Position numbers and translations under genes: made by a program. Positions 23,280-35,750 of a stretch of DNA of 64,000 nucleotides are shown here, piece by piece; position 1 is the first letter of the stretch, and the number at the start of each line of letters is the position of its first letter. Origin of the DNA: Ptiloglossa arizonensis. Its lineage: Eukaryota > Arthropoda > Insecta > Hymenoptera > Colletidae. The stretch lies in the NCBI RefSeq assembly GCF_051014685.1, contig NC_135055.1, forward strand, positions 16,728,001-16,792,000, given 5' to 3'. The notes beneath the pieces are model-generated. The model was not told the DNA's origin and did not search any database. It was given only the letters and a program-made list of their open reading frames with translations.

Positions 23280-25689
23280 ATTGCGAAAGTAAATAGGCGT
23301 ATGCTCTTTTCGCGGGGCATAATGAAGCGATTTTTGCGTTTTTGTTACGAATCAGGATTCGAGATTATCGCGCGCGATAGCGATGCAACGCGCGCGTATT
23401 TATCGCATACGCGATTCCAGCTTTGTTTCCAGCGAAACGTTCGGGGTGGGTGGGTTGCCGGGTAGGGACGATTATTATTATTATAACGCTGCGTCTTCGT
23501 GTTTTCGTTTAAAAATGTTTACCCGTGGAAACTTCTTGCTAATTAATATAATCGGTGAATTAACTCCGTTCCCCGTTGAATTTTCACCGCCAATTATATC
23601 GCGCGTTCGGATCGTCTCGGAAACGACCGAGACGCAATTAACGCGCCTACATAATGAAAAATCTTGTTCGGAAGTTTCGGGCCCGTGCCGGAAGCGAGGA
23701 TCATCTTTTTTCTATTTTTCTTTCTTTTTTCTTTTTTTCTTTTTTTCTTTCTTTCTTTTTTTCTTTCCTTAATTTTTCTCCTTCGTCGCGACACGGAACG
23801 CGCGAATCGACCACGAATCCGCTAACGTATCGTCCGTTGGTTTCCGATTCCTGCCCGAGTACTCCTCGAACGTTAGAGGAACCGAGAATTAAGGTCGGTC
23901 GCAACCTGGCTTCGAAACGCTTCGGGCTAGTTCACCGAATCCCGCCCATTATGACTGGACACACGTGTTAGTTTCTCTGGACAAGCTCGTGGGCACGTGA
24001 CTCGTAGGTGGCAGGTTTTATGGTAATCGGGGGACACGGCAGGGGGAAACAGTGGGAGGATTTGCATTTGGAAATTGAAAGCCGACGTGACGGGGAGACG
24101 TGTCGCGAAAACGAAACAATGCGAAATTAACCGACGGCGCGGCGCTCGTGTCGTGAGTTTTCGTTGTTTGATGACCCGACGCGATTCAATCGGTGCCAGG
24201 GACTTCGAGGGGACATGGTTCCGGGGGGGCTGCTATTAGCCTACCGTGTAGACCAGCCTGGGGCCGCCGACGAGGGACGATTTACGATTGCTCCAAGTAT
24301 AAGAGAGGAGCTCCAAGGATCTCGAGACTTTTGATTAATACGAACAGTTCTCTGTGGGTCGACTTTCATTTTTGAAAACGGTAGGTTCACCTTGCGAGTC
24401 GAATACACTGGACTGTGGGATTCACTGGTCGAGGATAGTGTCCTGAGAGGATAGATACACACTTTGTACGACACGGGTCACTTTCCAGCTTGTAGACTAT
24501 TTATTCGATTGAATAGCTATTTATTTAATGTATAAAATATTATATTTTAAAAATATATAATATTTACTTAATATCATTCGCACTGAACCGTGCGAATATA
24601 CTCGACTGTGAGATTTACAATTATTTGGAACTCCTAGGAGGATAACTCGAAAGAAACCTTATAGATTTGAACTTCAGAAGCGATAGATCATTTTCTAAGT
24701 TTCTATCGCTCAACTGTAGAATCTATAATTATCGAAGTACAAAGATACAAAAGATACTGTTCCATGGATAGCCTCGGAAATCCCTCTACCTCTGGACATC
24801 GGATACTAGAAAAATCTCACCTGGCTTGAAACGTAAAACGTCGCACTTGGTCGCGATGGTTCCTTCGCGGAATCCACGATCGCTCAAAGTAACTGTTATC
24901 ACGGTACAAGAGCTATATAACTCGAGAGGACCCCCACTCCTTCCGAACGCACCGAAAATCTCACCTGTTACATAGCCGGGACACGCTCGATTCGTACGAA
25001 AAGGCCTGGGGATACGTGACCTGCGGGTGGACGAGAAGGGCCGGTTGACGGGAATGGGGAATGAGAATGGGAATGCGGGGATTCCCGGTAGGTAGGCACA
25101 GACAGTAAGGAAGGTAACGCGGTACCTATATAGCTGGTGGCAGGTAAAGCCGCCGGATAAATCTCACCTTGGATAGGTCAGGTTGGGCCAGGAGGATTCC
25201 AATAAGGTATGGAAGACCGTGCACGGGGTCACGTGGCGGTTCCCTTTTCTCCTTCCCCCCCGCCCGCCCGCCCGCCCTGTCGCTCTTTTTTTCTCTCCTT
25301 TATCTCCTCTCCTTGTACTTCTTTTACCGTAGGAGTCCCGCACGACCAGGTATACCCAGCACCGACCAACCCTTCTGCCCTGAGCTCGACCGGGCCACCT
25401 TTTCGCGTGTGGTGTTCAACGTGTGGAGCGTGTGCACGTACGAAGAACGCGAGAACGCAACACAGAAACATCGACAAATCACCGCCGCGCAGGCGACACG
25501 CGACCGACTTTCCTGCGCCTTTCTTTAAACATTCAGCCGAAGGGTTTCTGGCCACGTGCCCTCGGGTTTTCACGCTTCCTCGTCGCTGCACGTGCGTCGA
25601 GCACCCGGTCCCCGTTGCCCGGTGGTCCTCTTTCGTGACTACGCGTCGAGGAATGCCTATAAGACACGGTATCGAGTGGCAATATTTGA
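23280..25689. other. Non-coding sequence with poly-pyrimidine tract
   Basis: Includes a long T/C-rich run at about 23705-23782 and a C-rich run at about 25252-25280. The 24370-24850 part contains weakly similar, diverged blocks, possibly an old duplication. Three copies of AAATCTCACCT lie at 24812-25169 and are listed separately. No exon was recognised. Confidence 0.5.
24812..25169. other. Three copies of AAATCTCACCT
   Basis: The 11-mer occurs at 24812-24822, 24956-24966 and 25159-25169, always on the same strand, in otherwise dissimilar sequence. CACCT(G) is the core bound by zinc-finger repressors of the snail and zfh-1 types. Read on the - strand it also resembles splice donors (AGGTGAGAT). 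Either reading is inference. Confidence 0.55.
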
Positions 25690-25920
25690 CAGTTTGCGTT
25701 TGAAACGTTCCTCGTACATCGACGAGTACCATTCGCGATCGAAATTTTCGAATTCGTGGTATCGAATTCAGAGAAAATATGAACCTTGCGAGTCTGACTC
25801 GTGGAATCGAATGTCGACCGAACGTGAACATCGCGAGTCTGAAATTTTCAGGAGCAAATATGAATATCACGTGGAACCAAATTCAGGGAAAACGCAAACA
25901 TCGCGAGTCTGATAGGGTCT
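25690..25920. repeat. Short tandem array, about 55-65 bp unit, 3-4 copies
   Basis: The block GCGAGTCTGA recurs at about 25788, 25831 and 25902, associated with GAATTC(A/G), GAAAAT and GTGGAA motifs. Diverged, and no coding function is suggested. Confidence 0.55.
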
Positions 25921-26059
25921 CGTGTACTCAAAATGGTGTAGTATTTCCCTGTTTCAACCATTCTACGTAGGTCTTGATGCAACCATAGTCGCGTGATGGA
26001 TACACTTTGCAATTACGATTCTAACAGTCGTATCAACGATATTTAAATTAGATCATCAT

Positions 26060-26965
26060 TTTCTTGGACTTCTTAGACCGATTACACCCGATAGCCTCTG
26101 ACAGCTTCAACTCCGTGTACCTGGATCGCTCCCGACTGGTATACTCACCTAATCGACGTAACGAGTGCCGCCGATCTGGAAGAATATTGCTACTCCTCGA
26201 AGCTACTGTCATCAAGAAAAGCTTACACTCTCTTTGAGCGATTTAACGCGTGGTCCAAACACCTGCAGTCTGAAATCGCCGACAGATCGTGTCGGATGAA
26301 TAGCCTGGGGAATCTTAAAGCGCTCAATGACTCCCGTGAGACACCGTATCGCTGTACTCTGATAATTTATATAATTAGCAACGGTGATCCGCGTGTATAT
26401 TGCTACTCCCTAAAGTTCAACATGACAAACCGTCATCCGGAGAGCACTGCGCATCTTTTCGACGATTTAGTACACGTCCGAAACGTCTGTGGTCTCGAGT
26501 GTCTGGAAGATCGGGTCGGATGCGCGGCCTGGGGTATCTTAAAGGGCTCGATGACTCCCGTGAGACACCGTATCGCTGTACTCTGATAATTTATATAATT
26601 ATCAACGGTGATCTAGGTGTATATTGCTGCTCCTTAAAGTTCAACGTTACGAACTGTCATCTAGAGAGCACGGTGCGCACCATTTCGACGATTTGACACA
26701 CGTCCGAAACGTCTGTAGCCTCGTGTGTACGAAGGATCGCGTTCGTAGCTGCAGCCTGGGGAACGTTAAAGCGCTGAACGACTCTCGTGAGAGAACACGC
26801 CGGATCGGTCTACTCCGGATCGACGTAATTATCAACGCTGATCCGAACGATATTGCTACTACCCGAAGTTACTGTCATCTAGAAATCCCTACGTGCGCTT
26901 TTAGCGATTTAACGCGTGTCCGGAACACCTGCGGTATGAAATCTCGGCAAGTCCACGTCGGATAT
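26060..26965. repeat. Tandem array, about 221-225 bp unit, 4 copies
   Basis: GTCGGA marks at 26290, 26515 and 26957 give one unit of 225 bp and two units totalling 442 bp. A fourth, diverged copy precedes them. Copies share GCCTGGGG(A/T)A, CTTAAAG, CTC(C/T)CGTGAGA, AATTATCAACG(G/C)TGATC, ATTGCTACT and CACGTCCG(A/G)AA. The middle two are closest. Three overlapping ORFs of 96-249 residues come from the repeat, and frames are not kept from copy to copy because 225 and 221 are not both multiples of three. Confidence 0.85.
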
Positions 26966-27165
26966 AGAAGCTCGGACGTTGTCATACGGTCGTCGGGACT
27001 CTCGGTTCTTCGACCGATCGCAATCTCCTCGTGCCTCGAGTGTTTTTCCTTCGAAAAGCCGCGCCGGCTGGCGTCCATAACTCTTCGTTACCCGTGGCAT
27101 CGTGGTCCGAGGCATGCAAATTACGAGTCGCATCGTTATCCTGTCCCACGACTCGGATCGATACG

Positions 27166-27248
27166 ATCTCTCTCTCTCTCTCTCTCTCTCTCCCTCTCTC
27201 TCTCTCCATCCATCTATCTATCTATCTCTCTATCTCTCTCTCTTTCTC
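27166..27248. repeat. (CT)n/(CTAT)n microsatellite
   Basis: A CT run passes into CATC/TATC tetranucleotides and back to CT before the adjoining GCGCGCGC. Confidence 0.95.
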
Positions 27249-27539
27249 GCGCGCGCGTCGATGACGAATGCGTCGAAGCTCAGGCCGCGGCGAACGTGTA
27301 CAAGCGGGATGAGGTGCATGGACGACCTTGCGGCTCTCGCGGCAGATCGGAAAAGGAAATGCACTTCTCGTAATGAATCCTACGTTGGCACGTACTCACG
27401 GGATAACGCGACGAGTGCTTCATCGTACACCCACACTCTCGCTAGGTGTACAGCATACGAGGATCGGTCGCGAATCCTCCTGCTTTGCGCTAGGATCTCT
27501 TCGATGGGAGCCCTTATCCGGTTCTTGATTATGGCTACT

Positions 27540-28260
27540 TGGTCCGTGGTGACTCGACTGGTCTCTTTAATACAGCTCCGCTGGATTAAAGGGAACTTGG
27601 ATCGTTGTTTAGGTGCAACATCACCGGAGACAAATGCATCTACTCGTACTTCGAGTAACTCGTACTTTGAGTAACTTGTACTTTCAGTTGGTTGCGAATC
27701 TTTTTACCTTGGGTGAATCCGATAGGAGTCCTTGTTCAGTAGTCGGTTACGGCTACCTGATTCCTGGTCAATCGACTAGTCTCTGCTGTATCAAAGGGAA
27801 CTTGGATCGTTTAGGTTCAACATCAGGGGAGACAAGTGCATCTACTCGTGTATTTTGTGTAACTTGGATGACTCTATGACGATCTTGCGCGTGTATAGTC
27901 ACGAAGTTAGTTGCAAATCTTCCTACTTCCCACTAGAATGAATCCGATAGAAGTCCTTGTCCAATTGTTAGTTATGGCTATCTGGTCTATGGTGACTCGA
28001 CTGGTCTCTTTATTATAGTTCTGCAGAAGTCCAAAGAACTTGGATTGTTGTTTAGGTGCAACATCAGGCGAGACAAATGCATCTACTCGTGTATTTTGTG
28101 TAACTTGGATAACTCTATGACGATCTTGGGCGTGTATAGTCAACAGATAAGTTGCAAATCCTCCTACCTTGCACTAAGGTGAATCCGATAGGATTCCTCG
28201 TCCAGTTGTTGATTATGGCTATCTGGACGGTGGTGTCTCGACTGGTCTCTGTAATACAGA
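27540..28260. repeat. Tandem array, about 206-239 bp unit, 3 copies
   Basis: AACTTGGATCG recurs at about 27594 and 27800, and as AACTTGGATTG near 28038. Each copy has TGGTCTCT, GAGACAA(A/G)TGCATCTACTCGT and TGAATCCGATAG. On the - strand, copies 1 and 3 keep a similar reading frame (RVDAFVS.DVAPKQ.SKF), giving a 78-residue ORF at 27907-28143. I do not recognise it, and only a substitution-pattern test could tell coding from chance. Confidence 0.75.
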
Positions 28261-28745
28261 TCTAGACATCGGATATTTTAATCAAATTCTCTCCTCTCCC
28301 TTTACTCTTCGATCTTGTGAGCATCGTCACAAGCAAAGCGTACATTTTCACGCGGTTATTTCTCGCCGAGTTTACACGCGAGTGGTCGCGGAGGGCCTCC
28401 GATGGCCGCGGCGTGTACGCGCGATGAATATTCATCCGCGTTGATCTCGTTGATGATCGCGCGGATATTTTTAGAGAACGTTTTCCAGGGTTTTAATGTT
28501 AATTCCCGCGCCGTCGACGTTTCCTCGTCCCGTTCCATATTCATCGACGGGGCACGTTACCGCGTTTACTCGGTGATATCGGCACGGTGGCGTTTTGCTC
28601 CGAAAATAGAACCCCATCCGTCTCGTTCTGGGCCCGAAACGCATTATTCCGCGAGCGAGAAGTTCGCGTTTTCCCCGGATACCGGAGATTTATTAATTCC
28701 TGGTTTTCGAATCGTATCGTTCCTCGTTGTTATTCGCACTTTATC

Positions 28746-29510
28746 TCTCTTTCCCTCCCACTCATTCGTTCGTTTACTCACTTGTGTTCATTTATTGACA
28801 CTCAATCCATCGTTCGTTCGCTCATTCGTAACCTCATTCACTCATTCGCAAACTCACTAATTCGTTTACTCGTTCGTTCATTCGCTTGCCCACAAACTGA
28901 TTCACACACCCGATTGCTCTCACTCTCATCCTCTTTCTCTCGGTCACACTCATTCTCTCATTCATTCTTTCATTTATTCCCTTATTCGCTCACCCACAAA
29001 CTCACTGATTCGCTCACCAATTCACTCGCTAACTCACTTGCTCAATCTTTCACTCATTTTATCACTCATTCCCTCACTCGCTCACCCACTGACTTATTAA
29101 TTCACTCACCCACCAACCAACTTACTAATTCACTCACTCACCCACCAATTTATTAATTCACTCACTCACTCACCAGCTTACTAATTCACTCACTCACCCA
29201 CCAGCTTACTAATTCACTCACTAACTTACTTGCTCACTCTGTCACTCATTTAATCATTCATTCCCTCACTCGTTCACCTACTGACTTATTAATTCACTCA
29301 CTCGCCAACCAACTTACTAATTCACTCACTCACCCACCCACTAACTTACTAATTCACTCACTCGCTCATCCACCAACTAACTAATTCACTCTCTCACCAA
29401 CCAACTTATCAATTCACTCACTCTCTCACCCACCAACTTATCAATTCACTCACTCTCTCACTCGCCCACTAACTTACTAATTCACTCACTCGCTCACCCT
29501 CCTCTCTATC
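28746..29510. repeat. Degenerate CTCACTCATT/ATTCACTCAC-type simple repeat
   Basis: About 760 bp built from short CTCACTCA, ATTCACTC, CCACCAACTTA and ACTAATTCACTC words on one strand, with no perfect period. The Ser/Thr/Leu/His-rich ORFs here (152 and 189 residues) are direct translations of the repeat. A TATC/CATC tract follows to about 29570. Confidence 0.9.
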
Positions 29511-29519
29511 TCCACCTAT

Positions 29520-30240
29520 CTGTCCATCTACCCACCTATCTATCAATCCATCTATCCATCCATCTATCATCTCTCTCCTCTCCCTCTCTATCACCCTCTA
29601 TCGGAGTGTTCTTTCTCTTGTTTTTTTCCTCGTACGTTCGCGCGTAAATGGAAATCGCTAAATATTTCTCAATGATACCGGTCCGCTCAGTATGCGGCGC
29701 GCGCGACTCGCGGCGCATCTCGCTTCAAGGACCGGGAACGTTTGCGCCTAGCGAGCCGGATAAATGATGGAAATCACCATATTCATCGCATTTGTCGGCG
29801 GTCGAGCGCAGGTGAGCGGCTCGCCGTATTTGGCGCTCGCGTATGCTAATTCCGCGCCGCGGCGCGGATTGGCAGGCTAGGCCGCGCGGCCATGCGTCCG
29901 GTTAAAAGGACGTGGTCGTCGCGCGTAATCCTTGCGATCCTGCGCGAGTGCCGACCGAGAGAGTGAATTATTCCCGACGACGAGGTAAACGGTGTCGCCG
30001 CGACGAGAGTACGTACCACCTTCGCGCGCCGTCGGCACCACCGCGACGTTCTTTTCCACGTTCGATTCTCGCCGATACCACGAGCAAAGTTTCTCTCGTC
30101 ATCGGGATCAGGATAACGATGGCTGCTGGATCTCGACGAATCGTTGTAAACGCGGTGCGTTCCGGTGGTTGTCGATGGATCTCATTTCTGGGGGATGCTT
30201 CGATCGGGAAGGGTTCGTTTATCCAAAATAGAGGCCGAGT
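29520..30240. other. CpG-rich island with palindromes; candidate regulatory region
   Basis: Unique, CpG-rich sequence between two arrays. It contains an 18-bp perfect palindrome TCCGCGCCGCGGCGCGGA at 29851-29868 and a 12-bp palindrome GGCCGCGCGGCC at 29880-29891. The palindrome core recurs at 61011-61024. ORFs are short, and at least one is opposed to another on the other strand. A regulatory role is inferred from composition only. Confidence 0.4.
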
Positions 30241-31250
30241 ACTGAATTACTGTAGCAATGGTTTCTTCAAGACGAGAGCTAGAAACTGAATTGGTGTGGT
30301 AATGGTTCATTTGTTTAAATTGGGGGTTAAAGACTGAATCATTGTAGCAATGGTTCATTTATTTAAATTTAGAATTGAATCACTGGAGCAATGGTTAACT
30401 TATTTAAATTGAGAATTGAATCAGTGCAGTAATGGTTAATTTATTTAAATTTAGAATTGAATCACTGGAGCAATGGTTAATTTATTTAAATTTAGAATTG
30501 AATCACTGGAGCAATGGTTAATTTATTTAAATTTAGAATTGAATTACTGTAGCAATGGTTAATTTATTTAAATTGGGGGTTAAGAATTGAATTACAGTAG
30601 TAATGGTTAGTTTGTTTAAATTAAGGGTTAAGAATTGAATCACTGTAGCAATGGTGAATTTGTTCAAAATGGAGATTAAGAACATAATTACTGTAGCAAT
30701 GGTTCAGTTGTTTGAGATGAGGATTAGGAACTGAATTACTGTAGCAATGCTTAATTTATTTAAATTGAGGGTTAAGTACTGAATTACCATTAGTAATGGT
30801 TCATGTATTTAAATTGAGGGTTAAGAATTGAATCACTGTAGCAATGGTGAATTTGTTTGAGATGGAGGTTAAGAACTGAATTACTGTAGCAACGGTTCGT
30901 TTGTTCAAAATGGAGATTAAAAACTGAATCACTGTAGCAATGGTTCAGTTGTTTGAGATGAGGGTTAGGAACTGAATTACTGTAGCAATGGTTAATTTAT
31001 TTAAATTGGGCGTTAAGAACTGAATTACTGTAGTAATGGTTAGTTTGTTCAAATTGACGATTAAGAATTGAATCACTGTAACAATGGTGAATTTGTTTAA
31101 GATGAAGGTTAAGAACTGAATTACTGTAACAATGGTTCATTTGTTTAAAATGGAGATTAAGAACCGAATGTGGCAATGGTTAATTTGTTCGAGATGAGTG
31201 TCAGGAATTGAATTAGTGTAGTAATGATTAGTTTAAGATGGAGGCTAGAA
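30241..31250. repeat. Tandem array, 41-50 bp unit, about 22 copies
   Basis: The consensus contains GAATTACTGTAGCAATGGTT followed by AATTTATTTAAATT and a G/A-rich GGGGTTAAGAACT part. Adjacent AATGGTT marks at 30301, 30349 and 30390 show the length varying (48, 41). Variants such as TTTGTTCAAAATGGAGATTAAG alternate with TTTATTTAAATT, so there are at least two unit subtypes. No ORF of note. Confidence 0.9.
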
Positions 31251-34200
31251 CTGATTTACTATATGATACAATCGTATCGGTATTTGGTTATGTCAGAGTC
31301 GAGGAGAATTAGCATGATTATTAAAAATGGAAAAATAAGTGTGTGAGTGTGTATACCAAGGTGTTTTATAATTTTTCTTGTAATCATCTACTTTGAGAAC
31401 TTCGTTGCAATAGTAATATTACAATTGGAGCAGTAGTAGAGTATTGGTACCATTAGAAACGAAAAAGTGGTGGTGCATTTACACTGAGGCACTTTGTAAT
31501 TGTTATTGTAATATCCGCGAAGAACTGAATCAGAATATCAGGATTACAGTAATGTTAAGTAGACTGTGTTACAATCTAGAAATACTTCCATCGGTGTCTA
31601 TTTGCGGAGAAAAGAACTAGGGTTGCACTTACCTTAATGCACCACACGGTAAAGATAATTGCATTAAAGATTTATTGCATACAATGAATTCTGCATATAA
31701 TAAAGATTGTAGAGAATAAAGATTGTATAATTCTCAGAGTAACTACGTTAGGGTAAGTGCGCCTCTAGTTTTTCATTTTACAAATGTAACGGCGCTGATG
31801 CTAATCGTACAATTGCAATGTGGATATTATAATTCAGTTTTGAACGTTCATCGTTACTAATAAAGATTGCGAGGTGCATTAGGGTAAGTACAATCCCAGT
31901 TTTCCTTTCCTACAAGTACGATATAATGTTAATGTAATACTGATATTACAATATAATCTTCAGTTTTTAATGTTCGTCTTCGGACAAGTAAAGACACTAT
32001 CTCTTAACGCGTTCGTGGTTGTGTTTACAACTACAAGTTCGCCAATGTTATTCTCCTCGCGACGAGTCCCTTCCATCGACTTTTCGTTCACTCAGAATTT
32101 TCAATACAAATAGTAAACCAAGTCGGTGTTACACCGGATCGAAACATTTGCCCAAAATGACAACACACTCGTAGAGGCCTCTGTGTTATCAGACATCACC
32201 TTGGACAGTACTCGAGTCCTCGAGAATCTTTCTTACAGTGCGTGTCTGTCTGCTGCGTATCGATGAGTGGATTCTCCAAGCTGGTTAATTAAAAACGTAA
32301 CGATCTCTACAGAAAATACATCGATATGGAAAAGCTGTTCGCAAGACGTCATTGGAAACGAATAATTTCCAATTCCAACGAAATGTGCGTGCATCCGCGA
32401 TGGTTGTCGCTTGGAATTACACCGTGAGAAAAATACGGAAGAGAATTACCCGAACCAGGGCCATCTTGACAGCTGATAGAGAATATTATCTGTACATCGA
32501 CGGAGAGCGATTCGACCTCAATCGATCGACTGTCGTGAGTACCGAGAAAGCATTATTGTAATCCGTAGGAGAGTCTCTCCGTTAAAGCGTGGAACTCGTA
32601 AGATCCGTGGAACGAACAATTGAAGAAGTAGATCGCGTTCATAATACACTGGAAAGATGTTTAATAGACGTACAAAGTACTTCGAGTAATACCGCGAAAG
32701 ATACTAATGAAACAATCATGCGGTTAGGAGATAAGCTACCCGTTGTAATCGTACAACAATCGTAAACGATTCCTATACTTTCTTTCGAGTGTTCGAACTG
32801 GAATTTATTTACGATGTTCGGCTGAGAAAAATTTTCAAAATAAAATTTATTTTCAAAGATCGATCTTTTTCGAAGTGTACGAGAAAAGAAAGAACTCGCT
32901 ATTGTGGCTAGTTTCGGAGAGGAAAATTCATTTGGGTAACTTGTATTCGGAGAATTGGGTGATCTGTGATTATCGAATATTCAATTATTAAATTCGAAAC
33001 GATGACTCTATTCTTTCAATTTTGCGCAGATCATAAGATGCTTAAAATTTCGTAGAAATTCTCGACCCGGACCGTCGAAAGCGATCGATTCTTCGAAATT
33101 CTCACACGAACGAATATCTTCTCCGCGTGTTTCGAGAACAACCCTCTTTTAAGTGTACAATCACCCTGTTGGCTCGCACGTGGGAACGATTAAGACGATT
33201 TCAACAAGGCAAACAACACGCACACGTGCACGTTTACTCGTACACAGTATCGTCGTTCGCGTCAACATCGACGACGATTCCCAAGTCCACTTTCATTAGT
33301 TTCAATCTAGAATGTGGCAAGAATTAGATCTCCAAAGCTTTGTCTGCATTATTGGCCAATTTTCGTGGCGCTATCCCGCGAACGATGACGAATTCGTCTC
33401 GAAGCGTACAGTGCGCGGAATACACACGGAGAAAAATGATGATCGCCTACGAAATCCCCGGGTAACGATCTCGGAAAGAATGAAAAAGAAAACGTAATGA
33501 AAAAAATAAAAAAAGAAACGAATCCAGGTCCACGTCCCAAACTCATCAACCTTTGTGCAAGCGACTTCCTAGCGTTTTCAATAGGCCTACAAAGTGGACG
33601 AGTGTACCGGGCTTAAACCGGCTTTATTGAAATACTATGATGATTCGCGTCCGCGGCGACCAATCTAACGTCCAATTAGCTTATGGAAGATGGAAACAGG
33701 TACGACGTGAATCGGAATAAGGCCTGGCGTCCGTCGTTATTCAATAGACCGATTGCGACGGCTCCCTCGCGTTCTATAGGTATCATTGCGCAAAGACAAA
33801 TGTATTTTTGATTAGTCCGCTCGTCCTCCGACGGCCGGAGCTGGATTATAGAAAGCCACGGATGAGTCCAGTAATTTAAATAACAATTTACGTGGGAACG
33901 ATAATTCGACGAACCGCCTCGTAGCACTTTTTCGTTCGTTGTGTTCGCCAGCCTACGTACGCGGGATACCTCTGTAAGTAATCATGTTTCTAATTGCAAC
34001 GTGAGTCTCTTCTATTGTCCGAGACCTCTAATCGGAGCGAGATTCCCAACGGGAGGGGGAATTGGTTTTCTTTTTTCATTTCTCGTAGCAGCGATGGTCG
34101 ATAAGTTTCGTCGTTCGATGAGAAATTGAGCTATCAGGTTCGTCGTTCTATTTTAGTAACGATGGTGATAGTGTTTGGTGAACGTGTGCGAAGTTTTGGG

Positions 34201-35194
34201 CAGATCTGTCGATTTATTCGTATATTTACAGTTGTTTAAACGTTCAAGTGTCGTTGTATTTCTTTACGATGGAAACAACGACAAACTTATCGAACAAGCT
34301 AGTAAGTTTGAGATCGATATTTAAAGGAGGGATTTTATATTATATTATATTAAAGGATTTTATAAAAAATATTTACTAAGTAGAGATCCACGTAAAAAAG
34401 AAAAAAAAATGTATCTAATCACCCCATATGAGAACCTACAAATATGTGAATCTCACTACTTCCAATAATAGAAATTATTACCTTATCTTACAAATATTTG
34501 GAGAAAAAATAGCAACAAAAGTTCGTTTTCCTTCTTATAACAAAAAAATCCTTGAAATTCCTCCAAGTACATAGTCTCTCAAAAAAAAAAGTTTAATAAA
34601 TCATCGGTACGAGTCGACGCGAAAGGTCGTAATGTTTCAATGTGCGGAAAAAAATCGGTAAGAAAAATTGAAATTTATCTCTCACCTTTCGGATAATCGA
34701 TTCCAAACGTGTTTCGTAGCCAGGAAGAAAGAGAGGAAGGTCCGTGTAAAAGTTTCTCACGCTCGCCGATGACTCGAGTATATTCCGTCGCGTTACATCT
34801 CGTTAGCGGTATTCGCGGCTCGATATAATGCGCAGGCGCGCGAGATCGGCGTGAATCAGTCGCGCGAGTTGCACGGATCGGCCGCGATGGATCCCGCGGG
34901 AAGTTGGCGGTACCCCCGATTCAGGATCATCGACGTGGAATGGAAGGACGAAGCGCGGCAGAAGTGATGCAGGAAAACAGGAATCGTTGAATTCCGAAAG
35001 TGTTGCGAAACCGCGCGCTATTATCGTCGAGCGGAATTCGCGCGCGATCTTTATGGAAAACGAAGGTCGTTCGCGCGAGCAACGTTCCTGGAAATTTCCC
35101 TAGCTTCCATTGACTTCGCGTGTTGCGTAATTCGGAAACCATCGACGCGCGCGTCCTGGAGGCCAGGATCCGGAAAAGGAGCGTCTCGAAAGGT
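31251..35194. other. Mostly AT-rich non-coding sequence, no gene recognised
   Basis: Around 31590-31970 there are two or three diverged copies of a block with GGGTAAGT(G/A)C and AATGTAAT words, spaced about 131 bp. CACCCTGT at 33164-33171 resembles a transposon terminus, but I found no partner. ORFs at 32352-34129 (60-83 residues) show no domain. The part from 34800 on becomes CpG-rich. Confidence 0.5.
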
Positions 35195-35750
35195 GGAAAA
35201 TTTTGTCCGTTCGGAACCTCGAAGTTTCTCGTCTCGAAACCTCGACAATTTTTCGTTCCGAAACCTTGACAATTTCTCGTGACGAAATCTCGAAACCTCG
35301 ACCGTTTTTCGTCTCGAAATCTCGAAAGAATTTTCGTCTCGAATCTTTCGAAGTCTCGAAAGATTTTTGCCTGGAAATTTTGAACTATTTTCGTCTCGAA
35401 ATCTCTCAAATTTTTCGTCTCGAATCTTTCGAAATCTCGAAAGATTTTTGCCTGGAAATTTTGAACTATTTTCGTCTCGAAATCTCTCAAATTTTTCGTC
35501 TCGAATCTTTCGAAATCTCGAAAGATTTTTGCCTGGAAATTTTGAAATATTTTCGTCTCGAAATCTCTCAAATTTCTCGCCTCGAAATATCGAAACCTCG
35601 ACAATTTTTCATCTCGAAATTTCTCAAATTCTTCGTCTTAAAATCTCTAAAATTTTTCGTCTCGAAATCTCGAAACCTCGAAAGATTTTTGTCTCGAAAC
35701 CTCGAAAGTGTTTCGTCTCGAAACCTCGAAAGATTTTCGTCCCGAAGCGC
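35195..35750. repeat. Tandem array of TTTCGTCTCGAAA words with an 81-bp higher-order unit
   Basis: The basic word is TTTCGTCTCGAAA(T/C)CTCGAAA. Over it lies an 81-bp unit marked by GCCTGGAAATTTTGAA at 35369, 35450 and 35531. As 81 is a multiple of three and the word contains TTCGAA-like palindromes, both strands stay open: 196 residues on + (35203-35793) and 225 on - (34927-35604). Translations are repetitive (FRLE.FEISKDF on +, RDFETK on -). I read them as repeat by-products. Confidence 0.9.

Noticed and set aside
28402..29156. Ser/Leu/His-rich ORFs (152 and 189 residues)
   Set aside because: Mostly translations of a degenerate CTCACTCATT repeat.
28746..29510. CRISPR-like repeat array
   Set aside because: The repeats are degenerate and have no constant repeat/unique spacer structure; the genome is eukaryotic.
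33155..33180. CACCCTGT transposon-end-like word
   Set aside because: Only eight matching bases and no partner terminus in the window.
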